NCBI RefSeq assembly: GCF_002158865.1
Contig: NZ_CP021455.1
Span: 1,178,001 to 1,242,000 of the forward strand
Length of the DNA stretch: 64,000 bases
Source: Comamonas serinivorans
GTDB lineage: Bacteria; Pseudomonadota; Gammaproteobacteria; Burkholderiales; Burkholderiaceae_C
Reading direction: 5' to 3'
Shown: positions 37,123 to 45,709 of the stretch, one piece after another
Layout of the letters: each line of letters opens with the position of its first letter
Position numbering within the stretch: position 1 is the first letter of the stretch
Made by a program: the position numbers and the translations under genes
Notes under the pieces: generated by a model
What the model saw: the letters and a program-made list of their open reading frames with translations, nothing else
Told to the model about the DNA's origin: nothing
Databases searched by the model: none

Positions 37123-37761
37123 ATGACCGTCACCCGCACCACCCTGACCACCACCGCTGCCGCGCTGCTGCTGGCGCTGGCCCCCGCCGCCTGGGCGCTG
37201 AACGCCTCGCAGGCCCTGCAGGTCATGCAGAACAACGGCTACGTGGCCGCGCATGGCCTGGTGCTGGAGCACGGCCACTGGACCGCCCAGGCCACCTCGC
37301 AAGCCGGCCAGCGTGCCCACCTGCTGGTCCACGACGCGACCAGCGGCTTCACCGCGATCCAGCGCGCCGACATCGGCACCAAGCTGCCCGGCGCGGCCCA
37401 GGTGACCGAGCGCCTGCGCAGCCTGGGGTATGCCGTGATCCACGACGTGGCGTTTGACGACGGCTTCTGGGAGGCCGAGGTGCGCCAGAGCCGGCGCGGC
37501 GAGAAGATCGAGCTGGTGCTGCACCCCGTGAGCCTGGCGGTGTTGAGCCAGACCAGTGCCGCCGGCAATGCCAACGCCAACGTCCTGCCCGCGGCGCAGA
37601 TCCTGCAGCTGCTGCAGCAAGCCGGCTACACCCAGGTGCGCGACCTCGAGTTCGACGATGGCCGCTGGGAGGCCGAGGCCTACAACGCCGCCGGTCAGCC
37701 CGTGGACCTCTCCATCAACGCCGCCACCGGTGCGGTGGAGCGCGAAAAGCTGGACGACTGA
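37123..37761 (+). CDS. PepSY-like periplasmic protein
   Basis: A 212-residue protein with a signal peptide (about residues 1-26, ending AAWA). Three related units follow, each built around a DDG-W-EAE motif or its variant: LEHGHWTAQATSQ, VAFDDGFWEAEVRQ and LEFDDGRWEAEAYN. They resemble PepSY-type repeats. It is divergent from the PepSY-regulator-kinase operon and shares its putative operator, so it is a likely regulon member. A strong hairpin follows the stop. Confidence 0.8.
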   Translation: MTVTRTTLTTTAAALLLALAPAAWALNASQALQVMQNNGYVAAHGLVLEHGHWTAQATSQAGQRAHLLVHDATSGFTAIQRADIGTKLPGAAQVTERLRSLGYAVIHDVAFDDGFWEAEVRQSRRGEKIELVLHPVSLAVLSQTSAAGNANANVLPAAQILQLLQQAGYTQVRDLEFDDGRWEAEAYNAAGQPVDLSINAATGAVEREKLDD

Positions 37762-37769
37762 GGCGCAGC

Positions 37770-37794
37770 GCGAGGCCGAGATGGTCGGCCTCGC
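37770..37794 (+). terminator. Hairpin after the PepSY gene
   Basis: Perfect ten-base arms GCGAGGCCGA and TCGGCCTCGC flank loop GATGG, eight bases after the stop codon. No T-run follows, so it may end transcription weakly or protect the mRNA 3' end. Confidence 0.55.
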
Positions 37795-38200
37795 CAGGCA
37801 TGCGCAGGGGGCGGTCCCGCCAAGTGGGCGGGCGCTGCCCCCATGGCGTTGGCGTTCCATGCCGCGCGCATGCCGTGCATGGACGTGCGGATCAAGCATC
37901 CGATCAAGCAGCTGGGCTGGCTGTTTGCATCAGGCCGCCGCTGCATGCAGCAGGGCGTCGCTGATGGCGCGCGCGATGGGCTCGAAGAGCGCTGGGCTGG
38001 TCATCGCGGCCGAGCCGTCTGGCGTGTGGCTCGAGGGCGCCCGCGATGCCGAAGGTGCGCAGCGGCTCCGGACCCCCGGCACGCGCTTCGGCGGGCGCGG
38101 GCTGGGCATTTGCGGCTCCATGGGGCCTGCTGGGCCGGTGCGTCCCTAAAATCGGGCCCTTCGCAGATGAGCCGGCGCGCAGCAGCCGGCGTTTCGCTTC
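37795..38200. other. 406-bp stretch with no supportable gene
   Basis: It lies between the PepSY hairpin and the phosphomutase gene. A minus-strand frame near 37930-38060 (ending MTSPALFEPIARAISDALLH) looks protein-like over a short length and may be a gene remnant, but it has no identifiable domain. The phosphomutase promoter is expected in the last 100 bp; CTAAAAT at 38152-38158 could be its -10. Confidence 0.4.
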
Positions 38201-39649
38201 ATGCAGCTCACCCCCTCCATCTTCAAGGCCTACGACATCCGCGGCATCGTGCCGTCCACCCTGAACGAGGCCGTGGCCGAAGGCCTAGGCAAGGCGTTCG
38301 GCACGCATGCGCTGCGGCAGGGCGAACGCGTCGTGGCGGTCGGACGCGATGGCCGCCTCTCCGGTCCGTCGCTCGTCCAGGCGCTGATCCGCGGGCTGGT
38401 GGCCGTCGGCATCGAGGTCATCGACATCGGCATGGTGACCACGCCCATGCTGTATTTCGCCGCCAGCACGCTGTGCCACAGCGGCATCCAGGTCACGGGC
38501 AGCCACAACCCGCGCGACTACAACGGCTTCAAGATGGTCCTGGGCGGCCGGGCGATCCATGGCGACGAGATCCAAGGCCTGCGCGAGATCATGGAGGCCG
38601 AAAGCTGGACCGAGCCACGCGAAGGCGGGGGCACGGTCCAGCAGGCCGATGTGTTTCCCGCCTACCTCGCGCGCATCACCGGCGACGTCAAGCTGGCCCG
38701 TCCCATGACCGTGGTGGTCGACTGCGGCAACGGCGTGGCCGGCGCCACGGCGCCACAGGTGCTGCGGGCGCTGGGCTGCGAGGTGATCGAGCTGTTTTCC
38801 GAGGTGGATGGGCGCTTCCCCAACCACCACCCCGACCCCAGCAAGCCCGAAAACCTGCGCGACGTCATCGCCGCGCTGCAGACCGGTCCGGCCGAGCTGG
38901 GCCTGGCGTTCGACGGCGACGGCGACCGCCTGGGCATCGTCACCAAGGACGGCCAGACCATTTACCCCGACCGCCAGATGATGCTGTTCGCCCGCGATGT
39001 GCTGCAGCGCGTGCCGGGCGGCACCGTGGTGTTCGACGTGAAGTGCTCGCAGCAGCTGGCGCCCGCCATTCGAGAGGCCGGCGGCCAGCCGCTGATGTAC
39101 AAGACCGGCCACTCGCTGGTCAAGGCGCAGATGAAGGCCGTGGGCGCGCCGCTGGGCGGCGAGATGAGCGGCCACATCTTCTTCCAGGAGCGCTGGTTCG
39201 GCTTCGACGACGGCACCTACGCCGGCTGCCGCCTGCTCGAGATCCTGAGCCGCGAGGCCGACCCCAGCGCCGCGCTGAACGCCTTGCCGACCAGCCACGC
39301 CACGCCCGAGCTGAACGTGCCGTGTGACGAGGGCGAGCCGCATGCGCTGGCCGCACGGCTGCAGACGCTGGCCGCCAGCTGGTTTGCGGCGCCGGCTGCG
39401 GGCCAGGCCCCGTCGGGCGCACGGGCGTTGCCCGAAGGCGTGGCCGCGCCCGTGGTCTCCACCATTGACGGCCTGCGCGTGGACTGGTCCGACGGGTTTG
39501 GCCTGATCCGCGCCAGCAACACCACGCCGGTGTTGGTGCTGCGCTTTGAAGGGCAGACCGATGCAGCCTTGCGCCGCATCGAGGCCGACATGCTGGCGCT
39601 GCTGCACGCGGTCAAGCCCGATGCGCAGCTCGCCCAGGCCGCGCATTGA
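38201..39649 (+). CDS. Phosphomannomutase/phosphoglucomutase
   Basis: A 482-residue alpha-D-phosphohexomutase of the AlgC type, interconverting 1- and 6-phosphates of mannose or glucose for lipopolysaccharide and exopolysaccharide precursors. The phosphoserine S101 lies in VTGSHNPRDYNGFK. The metal-binding loop DGDGDRLG has D238, D240 and D242. The sugar-specificity loop GEMSGHIFF and the C-terminal phosphate-binding RASNTTPVLVLRFEG are intact. The ATG at 38201 gives the family start SIFKAYDIRGIVP. It precedes waaA, consistent with a lipopolysaccharide context. Confidence 0.93.
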   Translation: MQLTPSIFKAYDIRGIVPSTLNEAVAEGLGKAFGTHALRQGERVVAVGRDGRLSGPSLVQALIRGLVAVGIEVIDIGMVTTPMLYFAASTLCHSGIQVTGSHNPRDYNGFKMVLGGRAIHGDEIQGLREIMEAESWTEPREGGGTVQQADVFPAYLARITGDVKLARPMTVVVDCGNGVAGATAPQVLRALGCEVIELFSEVDGRFPNHHPDPSKPENLRDVIAALQTGPAELGLAFDGDGDRLGIVTKDGQTIYPDRQMMLFARDVLQRVPGGTVVFDVKCSQQLAPAIREAGGQPLMYKTGHSLVKAQMKAVGAPLGGEMSGHIFFQERWFGFDDGTYAGCRLLEILSREADPSAALNALPTSHATPELNVPCDEGEPHALAARLQTLAASWFAAPAAGQAPSGARALPEGVAAPVVSTIDGLRVDWSDGFGLIRASNTTPVLVLRFEGQTDAALRRIEADMLALLHAVKPDAQLAQAAH

Positions 39650-39660
39650 CCGACATGAGT

Positions 39661-39712
39661 GGAGTATGGGTGAATTGCCATTTTTTGATCAACGGCAGTG
39701 CCTGGATACTGT
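39661..39712. repeat. 52-bp palindromic intergenic element, copy 7
   Basis: Ends are GGAGTATGG and GGATACTGT, with inner TTGCCATT/CAACGGCAG. It lies 12 bp after the phosphomutase stop and about 10 bp before the waaA start. Confidence 0.85.
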
Positions 39713-39722
39713 CTGATAAACC

Positions 39723-41114
39723 ATGCCCATGATGCGCACGCTCTACAGCCTGGCCACGGTGCTGGCCCAGCCCCTGCTGCGCCGCAAGCTCAGGCGCCGC
39801 GGGGCGGCCGAGCCGGGCTACCTGCAGGCCGTGCCCGAGCGCTTCGGCCAGTACGACCCGCGGGTGCGCAAGGCCGCCGGCCTGGCGCGGCGCGGACCGC
39901 TGGTCTGGGTGCACGCGGTGTCGCTGGGCGAGACGCGGGCCGCCGCGCCGCTGGTGGCGCGCCTGCGCCGCCAGCTGCCGGCGATGCGGCTGCTGCTCAC
40001 GCACGGCACGGCCACGGGCCGGGCCGAAGGCCGCAGCCTGCTGCAGGACGGCGACATCCAGGTCTGGCAGCCCTGGGACACGCCGGCCGCCACGCGCAAG
40101 TTCATCCAGCAGTTCAGGCCCGACGTGGGCGTGCTGATGGAAACCGAGGTCTGGCCCAACCTGATGGCCGCCTGCACGGCCGAGGACATCCCCGTGGTGC
40201 TGGCCAACGCCCGCATGTCCGCGGCCTCGCTCCAGCGCGCGCGGCGCCTGGCCTGGCTGGCCCGGCCGGCCTATGGCGCGCTGGCGGCGGCGCTGCCGCA
40301 GACGAACGAGGATGCGCAGCACCTCAAGGCCCTGGGGGCGCCGGTGCGCGCTGTGCTGGGCAACCTGAAGTACGACGCCGATCCGGACCCGGCGCTGCTC
40401 GCCGCCGGGCGACGCCTGAAGTCGCAGTCACGCAAGCCCATCGTGGTGTTCGCCAGTTCGCGCGAAGGCGAAGAGGGCGAGCTGTTCAAGTGGCTGCGCC
40501 CGGCCGTGGCCGGCCGCGATGCCACGACCAGCGGCGTCGAGCTGGCGCACGATGCCCTGCACGCCGTGCAGTGGCTGGTGGTGCCACGCCATCCGCAGCG
40601 CTTCCAGTCGGTGGCCGAGCTGGCGCAGATCCAGCACCTGCGCGTGAGCGAACGCAGCACCTGGGGGCGCGAGCCCGACCACCTGGTGCTGCCGGCCGAG
40701 GCCGACCGGCCCGAGGTCTGGATCGGCAACAGCCTGGGCGAGATGGCGCTGTACTACGGCATGGCCGACCTGGCCTTGCTGGGCGGCAGCTTCAAGCCGC
40801 TGGGCGGGCAGAACCTCATCGAGGCCATCGCCTGCGGCTGCCCCGTCCTCATGGGGCCGTCCACCTTCAACTTCGAACAGGCGGCACGCGAAGCGCAATC
40901 GCGCGGGGCGGCGCTGCGCGTGGCCAACCTGGGCGAGGCGGTGCAGCGCGCCGCCGCCCTGGCGACCGATGCGCCGCGCATGCAGCGCCTGCGCCAGGCG
41001 GGGGCGAACTTCTCGGCCTCGTACCGGGGGGCGGCCGAAGCCACGGCCCAGGCCATCGCCGACGTGCTGGCGCGCCGCGGCGCCACGGGCGGGGGCGCGC
41101 CCACGCAGTGGTGA
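39723..41114 (+). CDS. waaA: 3-deoxy-D-manno-octulosonic acid transferase
   Basis: A 463-residue GT-B glycosyltransferase that attaches Kdo to lipid A at the inner membrane. A short N-terminal hydrophobic anchor (residues 4-20) precedes WVHAVSLGETRAA, in which E70 is the expected catalytic base. Further family motifs are HGTATGRAEG, METEVWPNL, and the donor-site LLGGSFKPLGGQNLIEAIACGCPVLMGP segment. Length is normal with a slightly long central loop. The start MPMMRTLYSLATVLAQP is chosen; ATG two codons in is possible. A palindromic element lies immediately upstream. Confidence 0.93.
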   Translation: MPMMRTLYSLATVLAQPLLRRKLRRRGAAEPGYLQAVPERFGQYDPRVRKAAGLARRGPLVWVHAVSLGETRAAAPLVARLRRQLPAMRLLLTHGTATGRAEGRSLLQDGDIQVWQPWDTPAATRKFIQQFRPDVGVLMETEVWPNLMAACTAEDIPVVLANARMSAASLQRARRLAWLARPAYGALAAALPQTNEDAQHLKALGAPVRAVLGNLKYDADPDPALLAAGRRLKSQSRKPIVVFASSREGEEGELFKWLRPAVAGRDATTSGVELAHDALHAVQWLVVPRHPQRFQSVAELAQIQHLRVSERSTWGREPDHLVLPAEADRPEVWIGNSLGEMALYYGMADLALLGGSFKPLGGQNLIEAIACGCPVLMGPSTFNFEQAAREAQSRGAALRVANLGEAVQRAAALATDAPRMQRLRQAGANFSASYRGAAEATAQAIADVLARRGATGGGAPTQW

Positions 41115-41173
41115 GCGCCGGCCCTGTCAAACCGGGCATCCGGGTTTGCCCGATATGACGAGATAATGACGCC

Positions 41174-41953
41174 ATGCTCGCCAAACGAATCATTCCCTGT
41201 CTGGACGTCACCGGTGGTCGCGTCGTCAAAGGTGTCAACTTCGTCGAGTTGCGCGACGCCGGCGATCCGGTCGAGATCGCCGCGCGCTACAACGAGCAGG
41301 GGGCCGATGAGCTCACCTTCCTCGACATCACGGCCACCAGCGACGGGCGTGACCTGATCCTCAACATCATCGAGGCCGTGGCCAGCCAGGTCTTCATCCC
41401 GCTGACGGTGGGCGGCGGTGTGCGCACCGTCGACGACGTGCGCCGCCTGCTCAACGCCGGGGCCGACAAGACCAGCTTCAACTCGGCCGCCATCGCCAAC
41501 CCCGAGGTGATCCGCGAGGCCTCGGCCAAGTACGGCGCGCAGTGCATCGTGGTCGCCATCGACGCCAAGCGGCGCGTGGGCGACGAGGTTGTCGCGCGCG
41601 GCGAGGGCTGGGACGTCTACAGCCACGGCGGGCGCAAGAACACCGGCCTGGATGCCGTGGCCTGGGCCACCCGCATGGCCGAGCTGGGCGCGGGCGAGAT
41701 CCTGCTCACCAGCATGGACAAGGACGGCACCAAGAGCGGATTCGACCTGGCGCTGACGCGCGCCGTGGCCGACGCGGTGCCGGTGCCCGTCATCGCCTCG
41801 GGGGGCGTGGGCACCCTGGACCACCTCGCCGACGGCGTGCAGCAAGGCGGTGCCGATGCGGTGCTGGCGGCCAGCATCTTCCACTACGGCGAGTACACCG
41901 TGGGCCAGGCCAAGGCGCACATGGCCAGCCGCGGCATTCCGGTGCGCGAGTGA
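41174..41953 (+). CDS. hisF: Imidazole glycerol phosphate synthase, cyclase subunit
   Basis: A 259-residue TIM-barrel enzyme. With HisH glutaminase it makes imidazole glycerol phosphate and AICAR in histidine biosynthesis. Catalytic D11 (RIIPCLDV) and D130 (VVAIDAKRR) are present, as are the phosphate-binding GGGVRTVDD and the C-terminal ASGGVGTLDH. It is unusual here that waaA, not hisA, lies upstream. A palindromic element separates it from hisI. Confidence 0.96.
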   Translation: MLAKRIIPCLDVTGGRVVKGVNFVELRDAGDPVEIAARYNEQGADELTFLDITATSDGRDLILNIIEAVASQVFIPLTVGGGVRTVDDVRRLLNAGADKTSFNSAAIANPEVIREASAKYGAQCIVVAIDAKRRVGDEVVARGEGWDVYSHGGRKNTGLDAVAWATRMAELGAGEILLTSMDKDGTKSGFDLALTRAVADAVPVPVIASGGVGTLDHLADGVQQGGADAVLAASIFHYGEYTVGQAKAHMASRGIPVRE

Positions 41954-41964
41954 TGCACTCATCG

Positions 41965-42016
41965 GGGGTATGCCCATGCCCTCGTTGATTCGAAAACGGC
42001 AACCGAGTCATACTGC
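41965..42016. repeat. 52-bp palindromic intergenic element, copy 8
   Basis: Ends are GGGGTATG and CATACTGC, with inner CTCGTT/AACGGC. The stem is only partly conserved. It lies between hisF and hisI, inside a histidine gene run. Confidence 0.8.
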
Positions 42017-42087
42017 CCGATTTTTGCCGCCAACCCCGTGACCCGCCGCAGCCCGCCTGGCCTGCGGCCCGATTGAAAGCTTGATGC

Positions 42088-42513
42088 ATGTCTGAACCCA
42101 ACGTCGAACGCGGCTCGCCGAACTGGCTGGGCCAGGTGAAGTGGGACGAACACGGCCTGGTGCCCGTCATCGCGCAGGAGGCGCAGACGGGCGATGTGCT
42201 GATGTTCGCCTGGATGAACCGCGAGGCCCTGCTCAAGACCTCGGAGCTGGGGCGCGCGGTGTACTTCAGCCGCTCGCGCCGCAAGCTCTGGTTCAAGGGC
42301 GAGGAGTCCGGCCACGTGCAGCAGGTGCACGAGATCCGCATCGATTGCGACAACGACGTCATCTTGCTGAAGGTGACGCAGCTGGGCCACGAGCCCGGCA
42401 TCGCCTGCCACACCGGCCGCCACAGCTGCTTTTATTCGCGCCTGGAGCAAGGGCATTGGCAGCCCGTCGATCCGGTCTTGAAAGATCCGGACAGCATCTA
42501 CACCTCTGTCTGA
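42088..42513 (+). CDS. hisI: Phosphoribosyl-AMP cyclohydrolase
   Basis: A 141-residue zinc enzyme that opens the adenine ring of phosphoribosyl-AMP in the third step of histidine biosynthesis. Ligands are visible in IRIDCDNDVIL and in CHTGRHSCFY, with the conserved FAWMNREAL and WFKGEESGH motifs. It is encoded separately from hisE, which follows 12 bp later. Start MSEPNVERGSPNW. Confidence 0.96.
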   Translation: MSEPNVERGSPNWLGQVKWDEHGLVPVIAQEAQTGDVLMFAWMNREALLKTSELGRAVYFSRSRRKLWFKGEESGHVQQVHEIRIDCDNDVILLKVTQLGHEPGIACHTGRHSCFYSRLEQGHWQPVDPVLKDPDSIYTSV

Positions 42514-42525
42514 AGGCTGTTGCAC

Positions 42526-42912
42526 ATGAGCGAGACCACCCTGACCGATGCGCTGGCGCGCCTGGCCGATGTGCTGGAAAGCCGTCAACCTGCCGCTGGC
42601 GGCGATCCCGACAAAAGCTATGTCGCGCGCCTGTTGGCCAAAGGGCCCGATGCCTTCCTGAAAAAGATCGGCGAAGAGGCCACCGAGGTCGTCATGGCCG
42701 CCAAGGATGTGGACGCGGGCGCCGACAAGACCCAGCTGGTGTACGAGGTCGCCGACCTGTGGTTTCACACCCTGGTGGCGCTGACGCATTACGGGCTGCG
42801 GCCCGAGGACGTGGTGGGCGAGCTGGTGCGCCGCGAGGGCCTGAGTGGCCTGGAGGAAAAAGCCTTGCGCAAGGCCGTGGGTCGGGAACAATCCGAGTCG
42901 CGTCCGGTCTGA
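42526..42912 (+). CDS. hisE: Phosphoribosyl-ATP pyrophosphatase
   Basis: A 128-residue all-alpha enzyme of the MazG-like fold hydrolysing phosphoribosyl-ATP to phosphoribosyl-AMP. Conserved elements are SYVARLLAKGPDAFLKKIGEE, in which EE binds metal, and EVADLWFHTLVAL. The ATG at 42526 is preferred over the in-frame TTG two codons earlier, because MSETTLTDALARLADVL is the usual start. Same operon as hisI. Confidence 0.95.
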   Translation: MSETTLTDALARLADVLESRQPAAGGDPDKSYVARLLAKGPDAFLKKIGEEATEVVMAAKDVDAGADKTQLVYEVADLWFHTLVALTHYGLRPEDVVGELVRREGLSGLEEKALRKAVGREQSESRPV

Positions 42913-43015
42913 GCCGGGCGCCGTCCGACCACCCACGGGTTGCGCCGCCGTGCACGGGCCGGGTGACCGCCTGGACCGCCGTGTTTGTGTTTGCCTTTCC
43001 TGAAAGGGACTTGCC

Positions 43016-43411
43016 GTGCCTTCCAAAGACATCATCGACGTCGAACCCGTGAACCGCCAGGCGGCCGATTCGCTCAAGACCTGGGGCTGGGTCAGCTACA
43101 TCCTCCACCTCATCGTGGCCGTGGGGGCGGTGGTGCCGGGCGCGCAGGTGTCGGTGGCGCTGCTGCTGGTGGCGCTGGCCATCGACCTGGTCAAGCGCGA
43201 CGACGCGCTGGGCACCTGGCAGCAAAGCCACTTCAGCTGGCGCATCCGCTCGGTGCTGTGGGCCGCCATCTGGTACGCGCTGACCTTCTGGGGCTTCCTG
43301 CTGGGGCTGCTGCTGTTCAACCCGATCTGGGTGGTGGTGTCGGTGTGGTTCCTCTACCGCATCGTGCGCGGCATGGTGGCCATGGAGCGCGGCGTCGCCG
43401 TGGGCGCATGA
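43016..43411 (+). CDS. DUF4870-type membrane protein
   Basis: A 131-residue inner-membrane protein starting with GTG, preceded by a GAAAGGGA ribosome-binding site. A short cytosolic N-terminus is followed by helices at about 25-45, 48-62, 78-100 and 102-120. The SWRIRSVLWAAIWYALTF part matches what I know of DUF4870 proteins that follow hisE in this bacterial group. Function is unknown. It overlaps the following patatin gene by four bases. Confidence 0.8.
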   Translation: MPSKDIIDVEPVNRQAADSLKTWGWVSYILHLIVAVGAVVPGAQVSVALLLVALAIDLVKRDDALGTWQQSHFSWRIRSVLWAAIWYALTFWGFLLGLLLFNPIWVVVSVWFLYRIVRGMVAMERGVAVGA

Positions 43412-44460
43412 GCGAGGCGCAACCGCTGCCGGCTGCTGCGGCCGCCGAGTCCGACGCCCCGAAGCGGCGCATCAACCTGGCCCTGCAAGGCGGTGGCGCC
43501 CATGGCGCCTTCACCTGGGGCGTGCTCGATGCACTGCTGGAAGACGGCCGCATCGAGTTCGAAGGCATCAGCGGCACCAGCGCTGGCGCCATGAACGCCG
43601 CCGTGATGGCGCATGGCTTCGCGCAGGCGTTTGCGCGCAACCAGCGCGGCCGGCTGGCCGCCCAATCCGCGCGCGATGCCCTGCGGGCGTTCTGGACCCA
43701 GGTCGGGGCCGTGGGCTCGATGGCCGCGGCCGGCATGGCCGTGCCGGGCGTGCAGCTGCTGATGAGCGCCATGGCGCGCGTGATGTCGCCCTACCAGGCC
43801 AACCCGCTGGACATCAACCCGCTGCGGTCGCTGCTCGAGCAGCAGGTCGACTTCGAGGCCATCGCGCGGCAGCGCACGCTCAAGCTCTTCATCGGCGCCA
43901 CCAACGTGCGCACGGGCCGGGCCGAGATCTTCTCGGGCAAGCGCGTGACGGTCGATGCCCTCATGGCCTCGGCCTGCCTGCCGCAGCTGTTCAAGGCCGT
44001 GGAGATCGACGGCGAGGCCTACTGGGACGGCGGCTACACGGGCAACCCGCCGCTGTACCCGCTGACCTACGGCACGGTGTCGTCCGACGTCCTCATCGTC
44101 CAGATCAACCCCATCGTGCGCGAGGACGTGCCCGATCGCGTGGCGGACATCCAGGACCGTGTCAACCAGATCACCTTCAATGCGCCGCTGATCGCCGAGA
44201 CGCGCGCCATCGCCTTCGTGCGCAAGCTCATGGAGCAGGGGCGGCTCGACACCGCGCTCTACCGCAGCCTGTTCCTGCACCGCATCGACGGCGGCGAGGC
44301 CTTGCTGGCCCTCAACCCCAGCAGCAAGCTCAACGCCACCAGCGGGCTGGTCGAACACCTGTTCGTCGAAGGCCGCCTGGCCGGCCAGACCTGGCTGCTG
44401 CAGCACTTCGACGACCTGGGCGTGCGCGACAGCCTGGTCATCCCCAAGGTGCACCTGTAG
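43408..44460 (+). CDS. Patatin-like phospholipase
   Basis: A 350-residue lipid acyl hydrolase. It has the oxyanion-hole motif QGGGAHGAF at residues 27-35, the nucleophile elbow SGTSAG with S58, and the dyad aspartate D207 in YWDGGYTGNPPLYPL. All catalytic elements are present, so the enzyme should be active on a membrane or storage lipid. No signal peptide is seen; the first 19 residues are alanine-rich and hydrophilic. It overlaps the DUF4870 gene by ATGA. Its place between hisE and tatA is unusual. Confidence 0.9.
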   Translation: MSEAQPLPAAAAAESDAPKRRINLALQGGGAHGAFTWGVLDALLEDGRIEFEGISGTSAGAMNAAVMAHGFAQAFARNQRGRLAAQSARDALRAFWTQVGAVGSMAAAGMAVPGVQLLMSAMARVMSPYQANPLDINPLRSLLEQQVDFEAIARQRTLKLFIGATNVRTGRAEIFSGKRVTVDALMASACLPQLFKAVEIDGEAYWDGGYTGNPPLYPLTYGTVSSDVLIVQINPIVREDVPDRVADIQDRVNQITFNAPLIAETRAIAFVRKLMEQGRLDTALYRSLFLHRIDGGEALLALNPSSKLNATSGLVEHLFVEGRLAGQTWLLQHFDDLGVRDSLVIPKVHL

Positions 44461-44470
44461 CGCCGGACCT

Positions 44471-44530
44471 GCCGGCCGCGCTGTCCGGCCGCACCTCGCC
44501 GGCCGCACCCGCCGGCCGCACCCGCCGGAC
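44471..44530. repeat. Short GC-rich tandem units between patatin and tatA
   Basis: The unit CCGGCCGCACC recurs several times with small changes over about 60 bp. It is simple-sequence DNA that can form G/C-rich hairpins, and it may serve as a weak terminator after the lipase gene. Confidence 0.5.
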
Positions 44531-44662
44531 ACCGGCTCCGGGGGCCCGGCCCTAGACTCCGGGGGCTGCGGCGCCCGCGGCTTCGCCACGGTGGCTGTCG
44601 CCTAAGTCGAATGACTTATCCAACAATTGACCGGGACCGGCCGGGAATAGGTGGGCGCCCAC

Positions 44663-44668
44663 TAAAAT
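44663..44668 (+). promoter_or_regulatory. Putative -10 box upstream of tatA
   Basis: TAAAAT lies about 24 bp before the tatA start. A TTGACC occurs upstream at 44627, but the 30-bp spacing is too long for a pair. The call rests on the -10 match alone. Confidence 0.35.
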
Positions 44669-44691
44669 GCCCGCATTGCAAGGAGATTCTC

Positions 44692-44934
44692 ATGGGTTCG
44701 TTTTCCATCTGGCACTGGCTGGTCGTGCTGCTCATCGTGGTGCTGGTGTTCGGCACCAAGAAGCTCAAGAACATCGGTTCTGACCTGGGCGGCGCCGTCA
44801 AGGGGTTCAAGGACGGCATGAAGGACGGCACCGCCACCGACACGCCCGCCGAAACCACGGCGACGCCGCAGGTGGCCAACCAGACGACCGCCGACAAAGC
44901 CACGATCGACGTGGAAGCCAAGACCAAGTCGTGA
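44692..44934 (+). CDS. tatA: Twin-arginine translocase subunit TatA
   Basis: An 80-residue protein with one N-terminal helix (residues 4-20), the conserved FGTKKLKNIGSDLGGAVKGFK hinge and amphipathic helix, and an acidic, threonine-rich tail. TatA oligomers form the passage for folded proteins with RR signals. AAGGAG with good spacing precedes the ATG at 44692. Extra in-frame codons upstream are not coding. A palindromic element follows before tatB. Confidence 0.95.
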   Translation: MGSFSIWHWLVVLLIVVLVFGTKKLKNIGSDLGGAVKGFKDGMKDGTATDTPAETTATPQVANQTTADKATIDVEAKTKS

Positions 44935-44953
44935 CATTGCGCGATGGTGTCAT

Positions 44954-45005
44954 GGGGTATGGTGCGGTTGTCGTTCAAGCATGAACGGCCGTGGCCTCAT
45001 ACCCC
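44954..45005. repeat. 52-bp palindromic intergenic element, copy 9
   Basis: Ends GGGGTATGG and CATACCCC are complementary. The inner stem GTCGTTCA/TGAACGGC is well formed around AGCA. It lies inside the tat operon, between tatA and tatB. Confidence 0.9.
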
Positions 45006-45045
45006 TTTGTTGTGTGCGTGTCGCAAGACGTGAGCGAGTGCTGGT

Positions 45046-45552
45046 GTGATTGATCTGGGCATTTCCAAGATGGCCTTGATCGGCGTGGTGGCGCTGATCG
45101 TCATTGGTCCCGAAAAACTGCCGCGCGTGGCCCGCACCGTGGGCGCATTGCTGGGCAAGGCGCAGCGCTACGTGGCCGACGTGAAGGCCGAGGTGAACCG
45201 CGCCATCGACCTGGAAGAGCTGCAGAAGATGAAGAGCTCGGTCGAGACCGCGGCGCGCGACGTCGAATCGTCGGTGCGCACGGGCTTGTCCGAGGTCGAC
45301 GACCAGCTCAACGGCCGCGATGGCGCGGCGCTGTCGGACGACGACCGCGGGCTGGACACGGCCGGTGCCGAGTACGGCCTGGCCAGCGGCTGGGCCACCC
45401 CCAGCCCCAGCGCGCTCAAGCCCAAGAAGAACTGGCGCCTGAAGCGGGGCGCGACGCCGCAGTGGTACAAGTCCAAGGCCCGCGTGCGCACCCATGTGCA
45501 ATCGGGCGCGGCCCGCGTGGCGCGCTTCCGGCCCAAATCGCATGGACGCTGA
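45046..45552 (+). CDS. tatB: Twin-arginine translocase subunit TatB
   Basis: A 168-residue protein starting with GTG at 45046 (VIDLGISKMALIGVVAL). One helix at 5-22 is followed by the GPEKLPRVARTVG hinge and a long amphipathic helix (40-90). The C-terminus is basic. It forms the RR-signal receptor with TatC. The start is fixed by the family pattern: the helix must begin within a few residues of the N-terminus. Confidence 0.94.
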   Translation: MIDLGISKMALIGVVALIVIGPEKLPRVARTVGALLGKAQRYVADVKAEVNRAIDLEELQKMKSSVETAARDVESSVRTGLSEVDDQLNGRDGAALSDDDRGLDTAGAEYGLASGWATPSPSALKPKKNWRLKRGATPQWYKSKARVRTHVQSGAARVARFRPKSHGR

Positions 45553-45709
45553 CGGAACCCGGGTCACCCGGGCCGGGCTGAACCGGGCCGGCGTGCCTTC
45601 CCACCCCATGACCCCAGGCCATTTCCCCCTGTTCTTCACCCCCGGGCCTGCGGCTGCCGAATGCCGGCAGCCCATGCCCGCCGGGGTTCACGTTTTCCTG
45701 GGCTGAACC

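Noticed and set aside
44611..44691. N-terminal extension of TatA beginning MTYPTIDRD
   Set aside because: TatA must begin with its membrane helix, and AAGGAG sits directly before the ATG at 44692.
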